Source: Jacaranda mimosifolia
Taxonomy: Eukaryota; Streptophyta; Magnoliopsida; Lamiales; Bignoniaceae
Direction of reading: 5' to 3'
Assembly (NCBI GenBank): GCA_018894105.1
Contig: CM032129.1
Location: 27,669,468-27,733,467 of the forward strand
DNA length: 64,000 nucleotides
Within the stretch, counting starts at the first letter, position 1, and the number at the start of each line of letters is the position of its first letter. This document shows, in pieces, positions 14,191-30,870 of this stretch. The position numbers were made by a program, and so were the translations under genes. The notes under the pieces were generated by a model that was not told the origin of the DNA, did no database searches, and was given only the letters and a program-made list of their open reading frames with translations.

Positions 14191-14528
14191 TTGAATCATT
14201 TACAATATTTCCGTATACTCTTTTATATAATCAACAGTTGTGCAAGTGGTCCTATACATATATATATATATATATATAAGTTCAAGTATAATTCAACATA
14301 CGCTTACAAATTCTTCCATTTGTAATTTAGAAAAATAACATGTTCTTATTTTAATTATAAATAATCTGTGCAGTGTAAATTTTTTTTTAGCATAACTCGT
14401 TTCTTATAAATGTAGTAACAATTACAAATATATATATATATATATATATTACTAAAACTTGGCAATCTTCTATCAAGACATGGTTTGTGAGCAATAAAGT
14501 TCTTTAAAAAGAAATAACAATTGTGATT

Positions 14529-15335
14529 GGGGGTGTAAATGGATATTAAATGAATCTCATATACTGTTTTTATATTTATATTCAATTAATTTTTTGAATA
14601 TTCAAATATAGATACGGATTCGATAGATATTAAAGCATGATATCTGAATTCGTATTCGTCGAATATCGGTCGGATTCGAATATATGTCCGTATTCTATTA
14701 TAATTATTCAAATACGTTCATATTTGATTAAACTTACTCATATTCAAATTTTTTTATATTCATATTCGATGATAATTATTTAGATATCTGTTTACAAATA
14801 CCCAAATATATGAATCTATTAACTTATAACAAATACATATTTTAAACTAATAGAAGGAACTATACAATTTTATTAGAAAGAAAGCAATCAAACAAATAGT
14901 TAAATTGACTTTATAAGTGATTATTAGCATTAATTAATATTAATAATGACATTTAAGTATGTTAATTATAAAATCAACTGCTAATAATTATGTTGATTAA
15001 CTTCGTTCTTCAATTTTTTCTCTATATTACAATAATTTTTTTAATTTATTTTTTTCTTCCTAATTTTTTAATTATAATTTATATATATACGTATATGGAT
15101 TATGACTTTCTATTGAAAAATATAAATAATATATTATTTAATAAATATATATTAAGAGTAGATATTAAACGGATCGGAAAAGCATTTACCATACTCGTAT
15201 TCATTTATAATTGAATATCTACTAATCGAATACGGATAATATCCGTTTCAATCAGATGCGAATTTTTTTTGTATAAATATATATGAATACAAACAGTAAA
15301 TGAATGTTTGAATATCCATTTAGAATTTGAGATAT
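14529..15335. mobile_element. hAT-like non-autonomous element with ATATTCGAAT words
   Basis: The left end GGGGGTGTAAATGGATATT and the complement of the right end TTCTAAATGGATATTC share TAAATGGATATT. Inside, both ends are crowded with GATTCG/CGAATA/GGATAT words (about 14600-14800 and 15160-15260), the pattern of hAT-type elements with GGGTGTAAA ends in plants. No clear 8-bp duplication and no coding capacity. Boundaries are approximate. Confidence 0.5.
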
Positions 15336-18278
15336 AGAAAATTCTTGAAAGTTAACTACGCATAATTAAAAAGGCTAGATTTAAACAATCAATTAAGAAC
15401 TACTCCAAAAGCATAATACCTTCCATAAAGGATCATGTCTCTTTTCTCACTTCTTATAAATATTTTATCCGCTAATTAATTTTAGATAAAAGATAAATTT
15501 TCTTTTAGAAAAGAAGTTAAAACGTTTTTCTTTCTTTTTTGTGAAGTTCAAGTAAAATCATTTTGTTCGTGATGAATGAATAATTTCACATTTCATTATA
15601 TTGTCGATCTTAGTGAGAATTCACATCACGTTAAATATAAAAAAAATTGTAATTTAAACTTAGTTTAAGGAACTCTATCCTATCATAAATAAATTTGTAT
15701 TTATCACATAACTCTTTAAATTATAAAAATAACAATTAACAACCAATAATCAAATGAATACAATCACATTTAATATGATTGATTGACTTGGATGAGACAA
15801 AGTATAGAACACAACCTTCCATTTCCATATGAGATAATCATATAGTTGGATGGGTTAGCCTTCAATAATGTTCATGAATAGCAATAACTGCAACTTGAAA
15901 GTATGCTAATTATAAATTGGTAGCTTTTGTAGTAACTTTTCAATGAAAATATTTGTGGAACTTTCAATTACTACTAACTGCAAGGTGACGGATGAAAAAA
16001 AATCTTGCTTTTTAACGTTGGGAAATCCAATTTTACATTAAACAAATAACATTAAGTACCCCCACAAAGCAGAAAAGCTTCCATGGAAAGTAGCGACAAC
16101 AAGGTGAATTGCCCCATGAGGATGCTAACTTTGCGGCAAAAGTTATATATATATATATATATATATATATCATTTACAGGCTAATACAAAACTGTTCCCT
16201 GTGAAAATTGAAATAGGCATAACATCTATTTCTGAAAAAAAAAAAAATCAAAATATTATCATGTGTTTTAAAAACATGCACATGACTTCTTTCACAACAT
16301 GGGATGTTTTGATGTTTTTTTAGTCACATAAAAATATTTCATTTATTAGGATTATCACATAGGATCAATTTATATTTGCCCTATCCTTTACAGTCTCAAT
16401 GATATTAGTACTTGTCCTTCTTTCTATGGTGGGACACTAAAGCAAAGTCACATTTGTAGTTATTAGTATATATTAAAGTAAAAGAAATCGCAATACCAAC
16501 GAAGGAGGAAAGCTTTATATCTGTGGGCAAACGAAAGAAAGATTGAGAGGAGACATATAACGACATCGTGATGCCAAAATGGCTAATGCACAGTTTAGGT
16601 CGATGATATTTTGATATATATATATATATATATAACTATAATTTGGCATCGTCAAATTAATTAAAATGGCATTATTCTCATTTTATAAACAAAGAATATT
16701 AAATTTAAATTTAATTTTCCCAAACTTCATCACATTGCATGGTCTTGTTGTGTTACATAGTTGAAAGTATAAAAAATTGAATTTGAATGTACAAACCTAT
16801 TATGCTAATTTTTCTCCTTTCGAACTTAAATTTGATATCTGATTATCCATTACAACGCCAGTAACTTATCCTTTTTGCAGCAAGAAATAATTAATGGTTT
16901 CGCTCCAAATTAATAATAGGAGAATTTAATCAATTATTTTATTAAAAGAACAACACTACAGAAAATAAACTCAAAATTTTCACAGTATTTTTCTTTTTTG
17001 TACGGTCTGATTGCTTCTCAAAAATTTATAAGCATTCCTATCAAACACACCCTTATGTATTTGATTTTATCTGATTGATGTGAGTTTTCCAGCAATCACA
17101 CATATAAATTATGCAAAAAATGCAAATCATACAACATGTTACGAGTCGACTTTAATCGTACAATTTATTTTTTAGTTTCAAATATAAGGGTCAAATTTGT
17201 ATTCATAAAATACAAAAACATGCAAGTTAGAGCTGAGAATTACATAAGTAACATTTTATAGGAATGATAATAAAAAATTTCAACCCCACCCCACCCCACC
17301 CACCCCCCAGCCCTCAAAGAAATAAAAAATGGAAAAAGACGAAAAAAGTAGGCATGGCAAAGTGTTGTGCTATGGATTTGAATGACAACATTATGTCGCC
17401 ATTTCCACCCAACAACGAATTAAAGTAGCTCAAGTCTCGGGTGCATCAAGTTAAAATGATTAGTATCTTTTAGACCGCCAAGTTGATGGGGTCTTTTCCT
17501 CGTATAAGGATTAATGAATACATGCTTTTTGCAATTGTGTTGTATGACAACATTTCTAGCTAGGTCTTTAGCTACTTACTTGGGCAATCAATTTGCAAAC
17601 TCTATATTTGCTTTGATTGATCACTTAACTTGATATATAGTCATTTCATTAATTGATCATTAACTTAGAAAACAATTTATATATACCAGGAAGTTTGACA
17701 CATTCGATGCATATACTAAAATTTTTACAGCTTATAGTAAATAAAATAAATATTTATTTTTAATATAATATTAACTTTTTAAGTAACATTTTATATTTAT
17801 TTAGTTTTTTAGTATAATGACATAAACATTATGATAACATCATAATTATGAATATAGAATGTGTAAGTTGTTAATAATAGTTACTACATAAGCTGTAGTT
17901 ATGAGAATTAAAAAAAAATCAAGATATTTTATTTACATCTCACAAAAATATATCAAAAAATGAATAAATACTTTATTAATAGTATATATAATTAACATAG
18001 GACTTATAAAATCTCTTCTTCCTTTTTTTTTTATTTTTTTTTATTTATGTAGCCATGTGATTCAACATCCGCATTTATTTTTTGTTTCTACATCCCACCA
18101 CCTCTACCTGTACAAAATATCTTTACCAACATATTGAACTGCCAAACCCATGCAAATTCCTAAGCAGTATCTCTTCTATTATATAATTACAAAACTTTAT
18201 CATCAATTTTTATAAATTTTGAACTTTACTTTTATAAGTAGATGATCGCTGCCTCATGAAATGAAGCCTTCACCCTAC
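15336..18278. other. Intergenic AT-rich DNA
   Basis: No gene recognised on either strand. It contains (TA)n microsatellites at about 16144-16170 and 16614-16634 and a C-rich patch CCCCACCCCACCCCACCC near 17284-17310. The rest is unique-looking AT-rich sequence without long open frames. Confidence 0.6.
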
Positions 18279-18682
18279 GGCTCGTTTGGTTTCTATTTCC
18301 AAAGTTCAATTTTATTTTAATGTATTTTTAAAAATTAAAAAAATAATTATGATTTGGAAAAGAAAAAAAAAAGAGATTGAATTTGAATATTTTGTTGGAA
18401 AATAATGACCAGAATAGATATGGGGTTGGAAAATTAGTTTATTTATATCTTTTTATATTTAAAAAGATGTATTATTTTATTAATTTTAAATAATAGTGAA
18501 TACTTTATGTCAAATTAAATTTGAATTTAATTGATGTGATAGTAGAATGACATGATAGGTTTAGAAAAAATTAAAAATGAAAATTGAGAATATTTTGAGT
18601 GAAAATGAATAGAAGATGATGGTTTCAATTTTCAAATAGTAATGAAAATATAAATGAGGACTAAAAATGAAAACAAACGGCC
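18279..18682. mobile_element. GTTTGG-type MITE upstream of the ZIP gene
   Basis: The left end GGCTCGTTTGGTTTCTATTT and the complement of the right end GGCCGTTTGTTTTCATTTTT are inverted repeats about 404 bp apart, of the same broad family as the elements at 12.9-14.2 kb. The interior is AT-rich with GAAAATGAA-type words. Target duplication not clear. It ends about 1.1 kb before the ZIP start codon. Confidence 0.6.
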
Positions 18683-19790
18683 ATAACAATCTGTAATTTT
18701 AATTTTTTACATCCAACCTTTGACTACAACATACTCCCATGTTTCAACAGTAATCTTTTTATTTATTCATTATATTGTATTTTAAACAAGGTAGTACGCA
18801 ATTTAATTTTTGAGTATTTCTAATAGCTGGTATGGGTAAATTGCAAATATACAGTGTGAAAACAAATATTTCTAAAGTACCTTAAAATCCCACATCTTTT
18901 CATATGGACCAAATTAACCTGCCCCAATCTAATGCACAATCGGTTAATTTATTTTTATTGAATTATTTACGATTAAACGGTCCAAATTAGATCAATATTT
19001 TGTACTGCTATTACAGTTAATCTCTCTACCTTAACTTCTTATTATTCTATTTCTAAATCTTAATTTGAGCATTTGATGATTTTCATTGAGCAAACACTAT
19101 CAAACGTAATTCTTTTTATAGATTTCAGGATATATATTTGGTTTAACTTAATTCAAATCAATTCTAATCTACCTAATACTAGAGGATCTTTCCCGAAAAA
19201 TAGTATCCTAAAATATTTTAAAAAATAACAAATGATCATGTATATTACATTCCAAAAATACAATCAAATTGAAAAGCACACATTAGTTATCCCATGCAAT
19301 GATGTCAAAATTGCATGCAGTTAAACGTCACAATCCAATTACCATTGAAATGACATCCTCTTTCAATTACTACAATCTGCAACACACATGACAATGGTGG
19401 GAAATTCTATCTTGGATGCACCAAGACCACTAGATGGGCCACTATATCTATTCACATAATTCAGCTCATCCAATGGACTAAGTGCAACCAACATAGAAAA
19501 ATCCCCAGACAATCTATACCTGGTACCCATGTCCTAATTTTTTCACATCCAATCCACCTAGGCGCAGTTCTGTTTTAAGATACTTATAAACAGTGTACAA
19601 ATATGTTAAATTTTTGCTGCATTTTATAAGCCATCCATTTATATACTCTTTGAAATACTCCACCTATGAATCCACGCAGACAGCATTAACAAAGCCACTG
19701 CTTTTTTCCCTACAAAAAGGCCACTGGCGCATTATCAGAAATCAGAGGCTTCTCCTGTCCTCCCCGCTTAATTTCCCCCTCTGGTCCGCC
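18683..19790 (+). promoter_or_regulatory. Upstream region of the ZIP transporter gene
   Basis: About 1.1 kb of AT-rich DNA before the start codon. A TATA-like TTATAAAC lies near 19586 and another TTTTATAA near 19623, giving a plausible 5' leader of 140-180 bp. I looked for the palindromic zinc-deficiency element (RTGTCGACAY) of bZIP19/23 targets and did not see one here. Placement of the transcription start is a guess. Confidence 0.35.
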
Positions 19791-22066
19791 ATGACCAGTT
19801 CTTGTAAGCTCATACTCTTATGGTCCCTCCTCGCCGTTTTAATTCCGGCGACTGTTGCCGGAGACTGCACCTGCGGCGGCGAATCCGACCAGCGCAGCGA
19901 CACTGATGAGGCACTCAAGTTCAAGCTGGCCGCGATTGCTTCGGTCCTCGTGGCCGGCGGCATCGGCGTGAGCCTCCCACTTCTCGGTCGGAAATTCGAA
20001 CTCCTCCAGCCGGAAAACGACGTGTTCTTTATGATCAAGGCCTTCGCCGCCGGCGTGATATTAGCAACAGGATTCATCCACATCCTCCCCGACGCATTCG
20101 AAACCTTGTCGTCTCCTTGCCTCGGAGAGAATCCGTGGCGGAAATTCCCCTTCGCCGGATTCATCGCAATGACAGCCGCCATAGGAACGCTGGTCGTCGA
20201 CACAATCGCAACCACATTCTACAAGAATATGCATTTCGCCACGGCCAAACAGGTGGACGCCGACGAAGAAACCGGCGGCGACGGTGAGCACGCAGGACAC
20301 GTACACGTACATACTCACGCCACGCACGGCCACGCTCACGGCGCCGCCGTCCCGGCCGGTGATGCCAATCTGTCGGTTCTTGTCCGACAGCGCATAATAT
20401 CACAAGTACGATCGTTAAATTTTCGTTTAACCTTGAGGTCCTTGATTCTGGACTTATTGACTCGCATTGATCGAAAAAACCTCTTTTTTTTCTTCCAATT
20501 CTGGATTGTGTAGGTTTTGGAGCTGGGAATTGTAGTCCACTCCGTGATCATTGGGATTTCGCTAGGGGCTTCTGGGAGTACTGAGACAATAAAACCTCTG
20601 ATGGTTGCTCTGTCTTTTCACCAGTTCTTTGAAGGAATGGGTCTTGGTGGATGCATCTCCCAGGTATGGTTGATATAGTGTACCGTTCTGGGGAATCGAT
20701 GTTGTCATAGTGTTTTCATTAGTTCATATCTGATGGCCAGAGATATGTAGTCATTATGGTTTTATGTTCTTATATTCCAATTCTCACTAGAAAGTTCTTC
20801 AAGTCCCACCTTTTCATTTGATTTAAATTTTTTATTTCAATATATATTTCATCTCTTATTTTATTATATATATATATATATGACACTTATATTAAATATT
20901 TTGTTATATATATATAGTTGATTGAGATCGAATATACTTAAATTATATACATTAAATTAAAATAAGAGATAAAATAGGAAATAAAATAAAGGATTCAAAA
21001 TCCTTTTTATTTATCTTTGAATGCTTAGAACTATCTTCATTCCTATCAATGAAAGATGGAGTGGAAGGGATGGCAGGGTCTGCCTTCAAGCTTTCAAATT
21101 TGCATAAGCCCATGTAATGGGTATATTTTTATTAAAAATTAATATTTGGGTTTTTTTTTTTTTAAAAAAAAAACTAATAAAATTGTCCTTTATATTTTGT
21201 AAAAAGTCCAATTTCGCTTCGTAAAATCAAAATTTCTGATTCAGTCCTTGAATATACACATACGGTTTTTGTATGTAATCGCTATTAATGAAGTTTTTGT
21301 CTTTTTAGGTTTAGTTTGACCTTAACAATGTTTCTAATTTACTTGTTTCTCTTATTACATGACTGGAAATATCTTCTTCTTCTTTTTTTTTTTTAATCCA
21401 TGATTCCCAATCAGGGAATGCAGATCAGAGAAAGTGTTGACACGGGCAGCTATCTTCCCTTTAAGTTTATATAAAGTTATATTATACATATATTTTTATT
21501 ATAATTTAAAAAAGTATATCTCCCAAAGCTAATAAACTTATGCTTCGTATATTTTTTAAAAAATTCACTTTCACTCTCGTAACAAGAAATTTCTGACTCC
21601 ATCCCTAACTCCAATAATTTATATATAAACTAATTAAGAAAATTAACTGAAATCACCTCTTTTTTAATAAACCATACATATAATGTAACACTCTCACTAA
21701 GATTTATTTCTTCATAACTTTATATGACATTAAGTTATATGTGTTTCTTTGTATAATTAGGCCAAGTTCAAGTCCTTGACCACGACGATTATGACCCTCT
21801 TCTTCTCCCTGACAACTCCAGTAGGGATTGGGGTTGGAATTGGAATTTCAAGTGTTTACAAGGAGAACAGCTCCAGTAGTCTCATAGTTGAAGGGGTTTT
21901 CAATTCAGCTTCAGCTGGGATCTTGATCTACATGTCCCTTGTTGATTTACTGGCAGCTGATTTTATGAACCCAAGGATGCAAAGCAATGTGAGGCTTCAG
22001 CTGGGAGCACATATCTCACTTCTACTAGGTGCTGGATGTATGTCCTTTCTGGCTAAATGGGCATGA
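19791..22066 (+). CDS. ZIP family zinc/iron transporter (IRT/ZIP type)
   Basis: Moves Zn2+, Fe2+ or related metals into the cytosol, usually across the plasma membrane. Exons 19791-20405, 20514-20663 and 21761-22066 join in frame to 356 residues, the usual plant ZIP length. A signal-like hydrophobic start (residues 1-24) is followed by an outside Cys pair (DCTCGG), TM1 (about 44-65), TM2 with [18 protein letters not shown] (86-103), TM3, and a cytosolic loop with eight His at 167-183 ([15 protein letters not shown]). TM4 has [12 protein letters not shown] (His214) and TM5 has [11 protein letters not shown] (His241, Glu245), the metal-site signature of the family; three further TMs end in [15 protein letters not shown]. 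The chosen ATG heads the signal peptide; the frame is open upstream to 19593, but that part is unlike ZIPs. Which ZIP/IRT clade it belongs to cannot be fixed by eye. Confidence 0.95.
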
Positions 22067-24549
22067 TCATATACAGTTCCTTCTGCTTCATCTTGTCTCG
22101 TTCTTATCTTTACTTTAATTTGTATCCTTGTAAAAGCAGAATGGAGTTTAATGTTGATAAATAATTTTACCCCTATAACTTTTCTTTGTTTTCTCTGATC
22201 CCCACATACATGTTTATTTTTTTGAAATTTACATATTATTTTTATTTCAGGGTAAAATCTAATCTAGATGCCTCTACTTTGTAATAGTGTGTGGGAAAAA
22301 AGTTGCAAGTAAATTAGGAGGGAAGGATATGATGGAGAAGGATATTTGAGGGTGCAAGTTGATAGGAGAATTTCCAATTATGTTGTCTTAAAACTAGACA
22401 TAAGTTGACTTGGCTATATTCCTACATCATAGTTATACCTTCCCCTAAGTATGTATTCAAATATGTTATGATGAGGTAGTTGTATCTTTTAACTATCATC
22501 GACTCGTCGACAACACATCAAAGTACTAAAAGTAATTGTTTTATATAAGATTTGGAATATTTCCAGCCATATAGTATGACACCTTCCACTCATCCATTCC
22601 ATCTACATGTTCAAATGTGATATCTTGTCTTATTATTATTTACTGTTCTTTCTTTCTTCCCGATGATATTGTGAATCGTTAGATCATATATGATAATGCT
22701 AATGCTTCACTTAATAATATCATTATATTTTTACCCAATAATTCACATCTCACTTTAGTTGGTGGGTGGTATGAATCTAAATGGGATCAAGTCTTATGGT
22801 AGCTTGCACTTTATAAATTGTCAAGTTAACATGCTATACCATGATTGGGAGAGAAAGGAAGATTTATAATAACATGAGTGCGTAAATAATAATTTTTTTT
22901 CTTTTTTGTCATATAATTTGAATTTACGATCAATATATTTACAAATATGAAAGTTTATCATCAAACTATTCCTTTTATTAATATGAGCAATAAGAATATA
23001 GTATTTTACAAGCTATCAATAAAACAGATCTCTTTCTACCTAATGCATTAGACAATCAAATGACGGTAAGAAACAATAAACCTGCAAGAATCCAAATCAT
23101 CTATGTTCAATCTCTTCACATACAAAGTGTTATTCCAAATGTTTAATGATCGACGTAGCTAAGAAAAGATTCCAGCTGGCAATCGCTTGACTTGTCTAAT
23201 TACAATATGTAGGAAATTCAGCTTCACATATCTAAGTTAAGAAAGGGGTCCTAAAATGAATAAAATAAACTTGTGGTAGTGGCTCATTAGGGAATAACTA
23301 AAGTATGGCAGTGTGGTCAGAAACATTAATCAACCACAGAATGAAAAGATTCCACCGACCTTGACTGGAACATAACAATGTCATTACTGGAATCAGCTAC
23401 CCCTGCATTGTTCTCTCTACCTATAGAAAATTATCAAGTTGTGGTAGAAATTTGTTCCATCTTGTTTCAATAATGAAGACTAAAAGCAATAATTCCATTA
23501 AGTTTCACCAATTTCCACAGGCATATTATAAAGAAAATAAAAGCGAGGCTTGAAGCATGTGCACTTTTTATGATAATAATCTATGAATATTTTTTTGTTA
23601 ATATATATACACATATTAAGAGTTCGGTAAGATTCAAATCTTAAACCTCACACTTTTTTATGTGAAATTTATATTATTGGGTTAAAAATCACTCGCAAGA
23701 TAAATATAAATATTAAAGAATTAACTACAAATATGTAATATTGATTTAAGTTGAGTTGTTGGGATTTTCTTCCAATCAATTCAAATATTGGGTTGGGTCT
23801 GTAAAATTGCTCGCGACCCAACAACCCTCCCCCACCAAATACTAAAAGTGTACATAGGAGTAATAATGTTGGGAGGAAAATTTATGAGAAACTAATTATA
23901 ATATTTAATGGACTACGTGTGCAAATAGTCATATTACTAAAATCTGATGATCATGCGAGTATCGTGATAAGTGAATGAGACTCCAAAGTAACCAAGCTTA
24001 TTCCTTAATGAAGGATTTTGTAAAATACCACATCAAATATAGGCATGTATCAAAAGGTGAACAATTAACTGTAACAAGATCAAAGATTAAAGTAAAATAC
24101 AGTTGAGTGTGATATTATTTCTTGAAAAATATAAGGTAATTAGAGAACAAATAAGTTTATAAAAATGATCGTATCTTATATTCTACCATGATCATTCGTT
24201 TCCTCGTCTAAATTCTATATCCATATGTAGCGTAACAAAAGTAGGGCCAAGAGAAGGAAGTAATTGTATGAAAATCTGAATTAGGATTATTCAAAAAGGA
24301 TAAAGATTTCAACTTAATTTGATTTTGACTCGATATTTTTCTTAAATGTTTGAGATTTTTAAGAACAACACAGACGCATTATCATTCAGAAAATGTTGAT
24401 TAGTCACTCAATATGGGCTGAAAAAATTTGGTAGGTCTATATGTTCACAACTTGGGTCATGGGCCTATTAATTTTATTATGTTCATTTTAGCCCGTCAGA
24501 ATGTGTGAAGAAAATGGTTTGGGCTTTTCATAGGAAAATTTCTGTGAAA
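22067..24549. other. Intergenic DNA after the ZIP gene
   Basis: The first ~100 bp is probably ZIP 3' UTR (an ATAAATAA signal-like word near 22157). Beyond it no gene or clear repeat boundary was recognised. The sequence is AT-rich with no long open frame. Confidence 0.5.
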
Positions 24550-24557
24550 ATTGAGAT

Positions 24558-25260
24558 GAGGACTATCAATGGATTGGGTTTTAATCCGAATTCAATCCGA
24601 ACTTTAATAATTTTATTCGATTAAAATATTAAATAGACCAAATTCGATTATAAATATTCGTAATTCAAAATAATGAACTTGGATATGGAATTAAACAATT
24701 CGATCCGTTAAATATTCGAATCCGAACTTTAATAATTTTTTTATTAAATTAATACTCTTGTATATAATATTAATAAAAATTTTAAAATAATATATATACA
24801 TATATATATTATATTGACCTAATATTTATATTAACATTTATATTATAATATTAATCTTGAGTCTTTAGCCTAAAAAATAAAAGGGATACTGATAAAATGT
24901 CAAATATAATAATGTATAATATTTTATTTATGCATTAATATAATATGAAATAGGAATTTAGTATCAAATATTTAATTTTTAGACTAATATATAATAAAAA
25001 GTTATTAAAATCTCAAATATGACATAAATTTATTTTATAAATACAATATTTTTATACAATCCAAATGTAGAGAAAAAAGAAAGATATTAAATTGGGTCCG
25101 ATTTTTTTATTAGATTTTGGACATCCATCGGATTTGGATATGGTACTCACTAATAAAAATCCTATATGACATCAAGTCGAATTCGGATATAAATTTTGAT
25201 AATTGGATTCGAATTTGGATATAACAAATTTGATCCAAATCCGATCCGTTGACAACCCTA
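24558..25260. mobile_element. hAT-like element, family R1 copy A, 703 bp
   Basis: The left end GAGGACTATCAATGGATTGG and the complement of the right end TAGGGTTGTCAACGGATCGG are inverted repeats. They are flanked by a perfect 8-bp duplication ATTGAGAT (24550-24557 and 25261-25268), which supports the hAT class. The body is packed with AATCCGAATTC / TTCGGATAT words near both ends. No transposase. Related copies lie at 31912-32561 (inverted) and 32702-33416. Confidence 0.8.
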
Positions 25261-25291
25261 ATTGAGATCTTGAAGTCTTTAATTACAATAT

Positions 25292-26138
25292 TGATTATGA
25301 GTTTGTAAATTGTAACTATATCTCTAAATTTAAGAATTTGTTGAAATCTAAAATGTAAGTTGCCACATTTATATTTGATATGGTTTAGCCCAACAGGTTC
25401 AGTCCAATAATACCACTCGACCAGGCTAGAGATGACCCAATTACCCAGTGAGCCCAACCTGTTTTGGGCTGACTGCATCATCGACCAGATGTCAAGCATA
25501 CTGGCTATTTCGGCTCGTCGACCACCATTGAAGATACTACATTCAACGGTCAGCCGAGAAGACTCGTAGCCAATAGAGTTACATTATGTCAACCGAAGTT
25601 ATTTCAACCTCAGAGGTCTATCTTAAGTGACAATCTCTCAGTCACATTGAATGCTCTGTCAGGCGGCATGCCTTCGCATTAATGGCGCATGCTACTACTT
25701 GTGTTGCCTTTTCAGCCACATCAGCTTAGGGCGCACCTCCAATGCACCCACCTTGTCCTAGGCAGTGCCACCTGGATTAGCATACAAGCTGGAGAAGACT
25801 TAAAGTACCTCAAGTGAGGACAAAACTCTTCTTGCCCAATGAGGGCACCATAGACACATCAACCACACTGAGAAGCCTATAAATACCCCATCGCCAGCTT
25901 TTAGCAAGGTATGCCATTTACCATTCTAAAACCCTTACTCTATTGCTCCATTTTCTAGTCGATATACTGACTTGAGCGTCGAAATGCCTTAGTTGAAAAC
26001 ACCTTAGCTAGCCTAACGTTTATTGTTGATCGCAAGACTCAACTCCTTTACTTCGAGAGCATTCTCATTGACCTCCACCCTAGTCAATTGAATTGGATTT
26101 CAGCCCAATACACTCATGAACGATTCTTAGCCTCATCA
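25292..26138 (+). repeat. Solo LTR of a Ty3/gypsy-type element
   Basis: A markedly less AT-rich block with LTR-like order: a TATAAATA box at 25878-25885 and, about 90 bp on, TGACTTGAGCGTCG (25968-25981), a phrase typical of the R region of many plant Ty3/gypsy LTRs. Candidate ends are TGATTATGAG at 25292 and CCTCATCA at 26138, flanked by AATAT and ATATT, so the 5-bp duplication is ambiguous. No primer-binding site or coding DNA follows, hence a solo LTR. Its start lies about 24 bp beyond the hAT-like copy A. Confidence 0.6.
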
Positions 26139-27094
26139 ATATTTTTTCTTATAATATCCTGAGTTTCAATATTTCATTTTAGGATTTATAAGTTTATCTT
26201 CTATAACTTTTGTCACTTCATAGAAATAATATGAATAATTACATTATTATTAAACACTAACAAAAAAATATTATTATATAATTAGGCTAACATCCACATT
26301 AATGGAAGCTAAACAAAATCCTCTTAATTATTGGGTATTTTTTATACTTTAACAAGACCTCTTTGGGACATTGATTTTGCATATAATCTGTGGTTGATTT
26401 TTAGCTCAATTTGTTGGATTTGTTAAATTACATATAATGATACTAATATTTTATTTTCTATTATCATTCTATACATTTTAAATAATTCACCACTCCTATT
26501 TTAATATTAAAAGGGATTGACATGAAATTTCAATTTATGTTTGGATGTAAATATCATGGATTTGGCATTGCAAAGTGTAAGCCGTAGCTTCTTATAATGA
26601 AATTCGTATAGGTGGTTGAACCAAATTACTTCTTGAAGAAAACATTTCATATCCATGTTTTTCAAGAATAAAAATAAATAAATTATTTAATTATTTTTTA
26701 TATGTTACTATAATGAGTTAATATTTTTTAATGAGTCTATTTAAAATTTTAAAATAAATAAAAATTAAGATGAAATAAAATCATAGAAAAAAAGAAAATT
26801 TTTAGAGGAAAAAAAAAAAAATCCTTCGTCATCATCTTTTGAAAGATAATTAATTTTATTAATTTATGAAGTTAACACACTATTAAGGTTCCAGTAGAGG
26901 TAATCGAAATATCATTTAACTAAACTAAGATAGCATTGTATGATTATTCACAAAAAATTAGTCTTTTAATATATAATTAATCTGTTAACATACCCAAGTC
27001 ACCAACCATTTTGGTATCACCCCCGCCCCCCCTAAATTCCTGTGGAGTGTCTGCTCAATATCTACAACCCTAGTTAAATCCTTTCGCCGCAGCA
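26139..27094 (+). promoter_or_regulatory. Upstream region of the IMPDH gene
   Basis: About 950 bp of AT-rich DNA with no gene. The last 90 bp contain a CCCCCGCCCCCCC run (27019-27031) and a pyrimidine-rich leader before the start codon. No unambiguous TATA box was identified close to the start. Confidence 0.35.
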
Positions 27095-29791
<2,697 letters not shown>

Positions 29792-30870
29792 AATAATCAC
29801 GTCAAAAAGCTGCCAGTGTCAAAAGTTTATGATCTTTTCAGGAAAATTCTCAATCCTCCCCCCCCCCCCCCCCACCCAACCAACAATCCAGACAGTCTTT
29901 CCACCCCCCACTTTGGAATCTGTTGTAATAAAACGAAAATCTGCTTTCATTCTTATTTTCTTATTCCGGAATCGACTGGCAGAGGTTCCTAGATTGTCTC
30001 GGATGCTCCCTTGTCCTTTGGTAGCTGATGTATTTTTGAGCATTTGTGCATTAGCAAAAATTTCTATTCTGAAAAGTTTCTTGTGCCCGATGTTTACCGT
30101 TAATTATCAGAAAACTCATGTCCGGAAATCTTTTCTATTTCATTTTTTCAAGAAACTTGGGACACTTTCCGAAGACAACCAAATTATTATACCTTTTTTT
30201 TAAATTTTATTTTTATCGGTTTCGATGATTAAAAATGTGTATTTTTGCCTTATCTTACCTTGATTTTATTTATTTTAATCTAATAGTCATTGCATGTAGT
30301 TTTTGAGCGCAGAAAAATACATTATAGGTAGTTTAGAATTCATGCATGTAATAATCCCAATTTTGAAGTGAAGTTTAGATTGTATTAGGTGTTTGATATG
30401 ATCAAGATAATAAAATGGAGGATGGAGTTCTGACAATGTGGGTTTGTAGATTTTGTTAGGAGTATTAGTCTTCTTCTTCTTCTTCTTCTTTTTATTTTTT
30501 TGTTGAATGATTGTTAAAAGTATAGTTATAACTTTGTTGAATTATCAATTTTAAATGATAATTTAGAGGATAAATATGAAATATTTGTGAACTTGATAAC
30601 TAAACTACTTTTTTATGTTAAATTTTTTATTTTATTCTTTAATTGTATTGTCTATTTTAATTGTTGGATTAATTACCGAGCAATTAATATAGAAAATTAA
30701 GAAATAATTTTCATTTTAAATACAAAATAATATATATATATATATTTCATAATAGTATAGATAAAAGTTTATGTGATAATGTCTGCAAAATGCTGCCGAC
30801 GGCGTAATAAATGGAAACTCACTGTGGAGTAATCATTAAGTGACAAATTTAATTTTTTTTTGGTGATCAA
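29792..30870. other. IMPDH 3' UTR and intergenic DNA
   Basis: The first few hundred bases likely include the IMPDH 3' UTR, with a long C run at about 29860-29875. A (CTT)n microsatellite lies at about 30470-30491 and a TA run near 30730-30743. No gene recognised. Confidence 0.5.

Noticed and set aside
19593..19790. 66-codon in-frame extension upstream of the ZIP start
   Set aside because: ZIP proteins start at a signal peptide, which begins at 19791; the extension has no family similarity and probably is 5' UTR.
20192..20204. GTCGACAC word resembling a zinc-deficiency response element
   Set aside because: It lies in ZIP coding exon 1, not the promoter, and the palindrome is incomplete.
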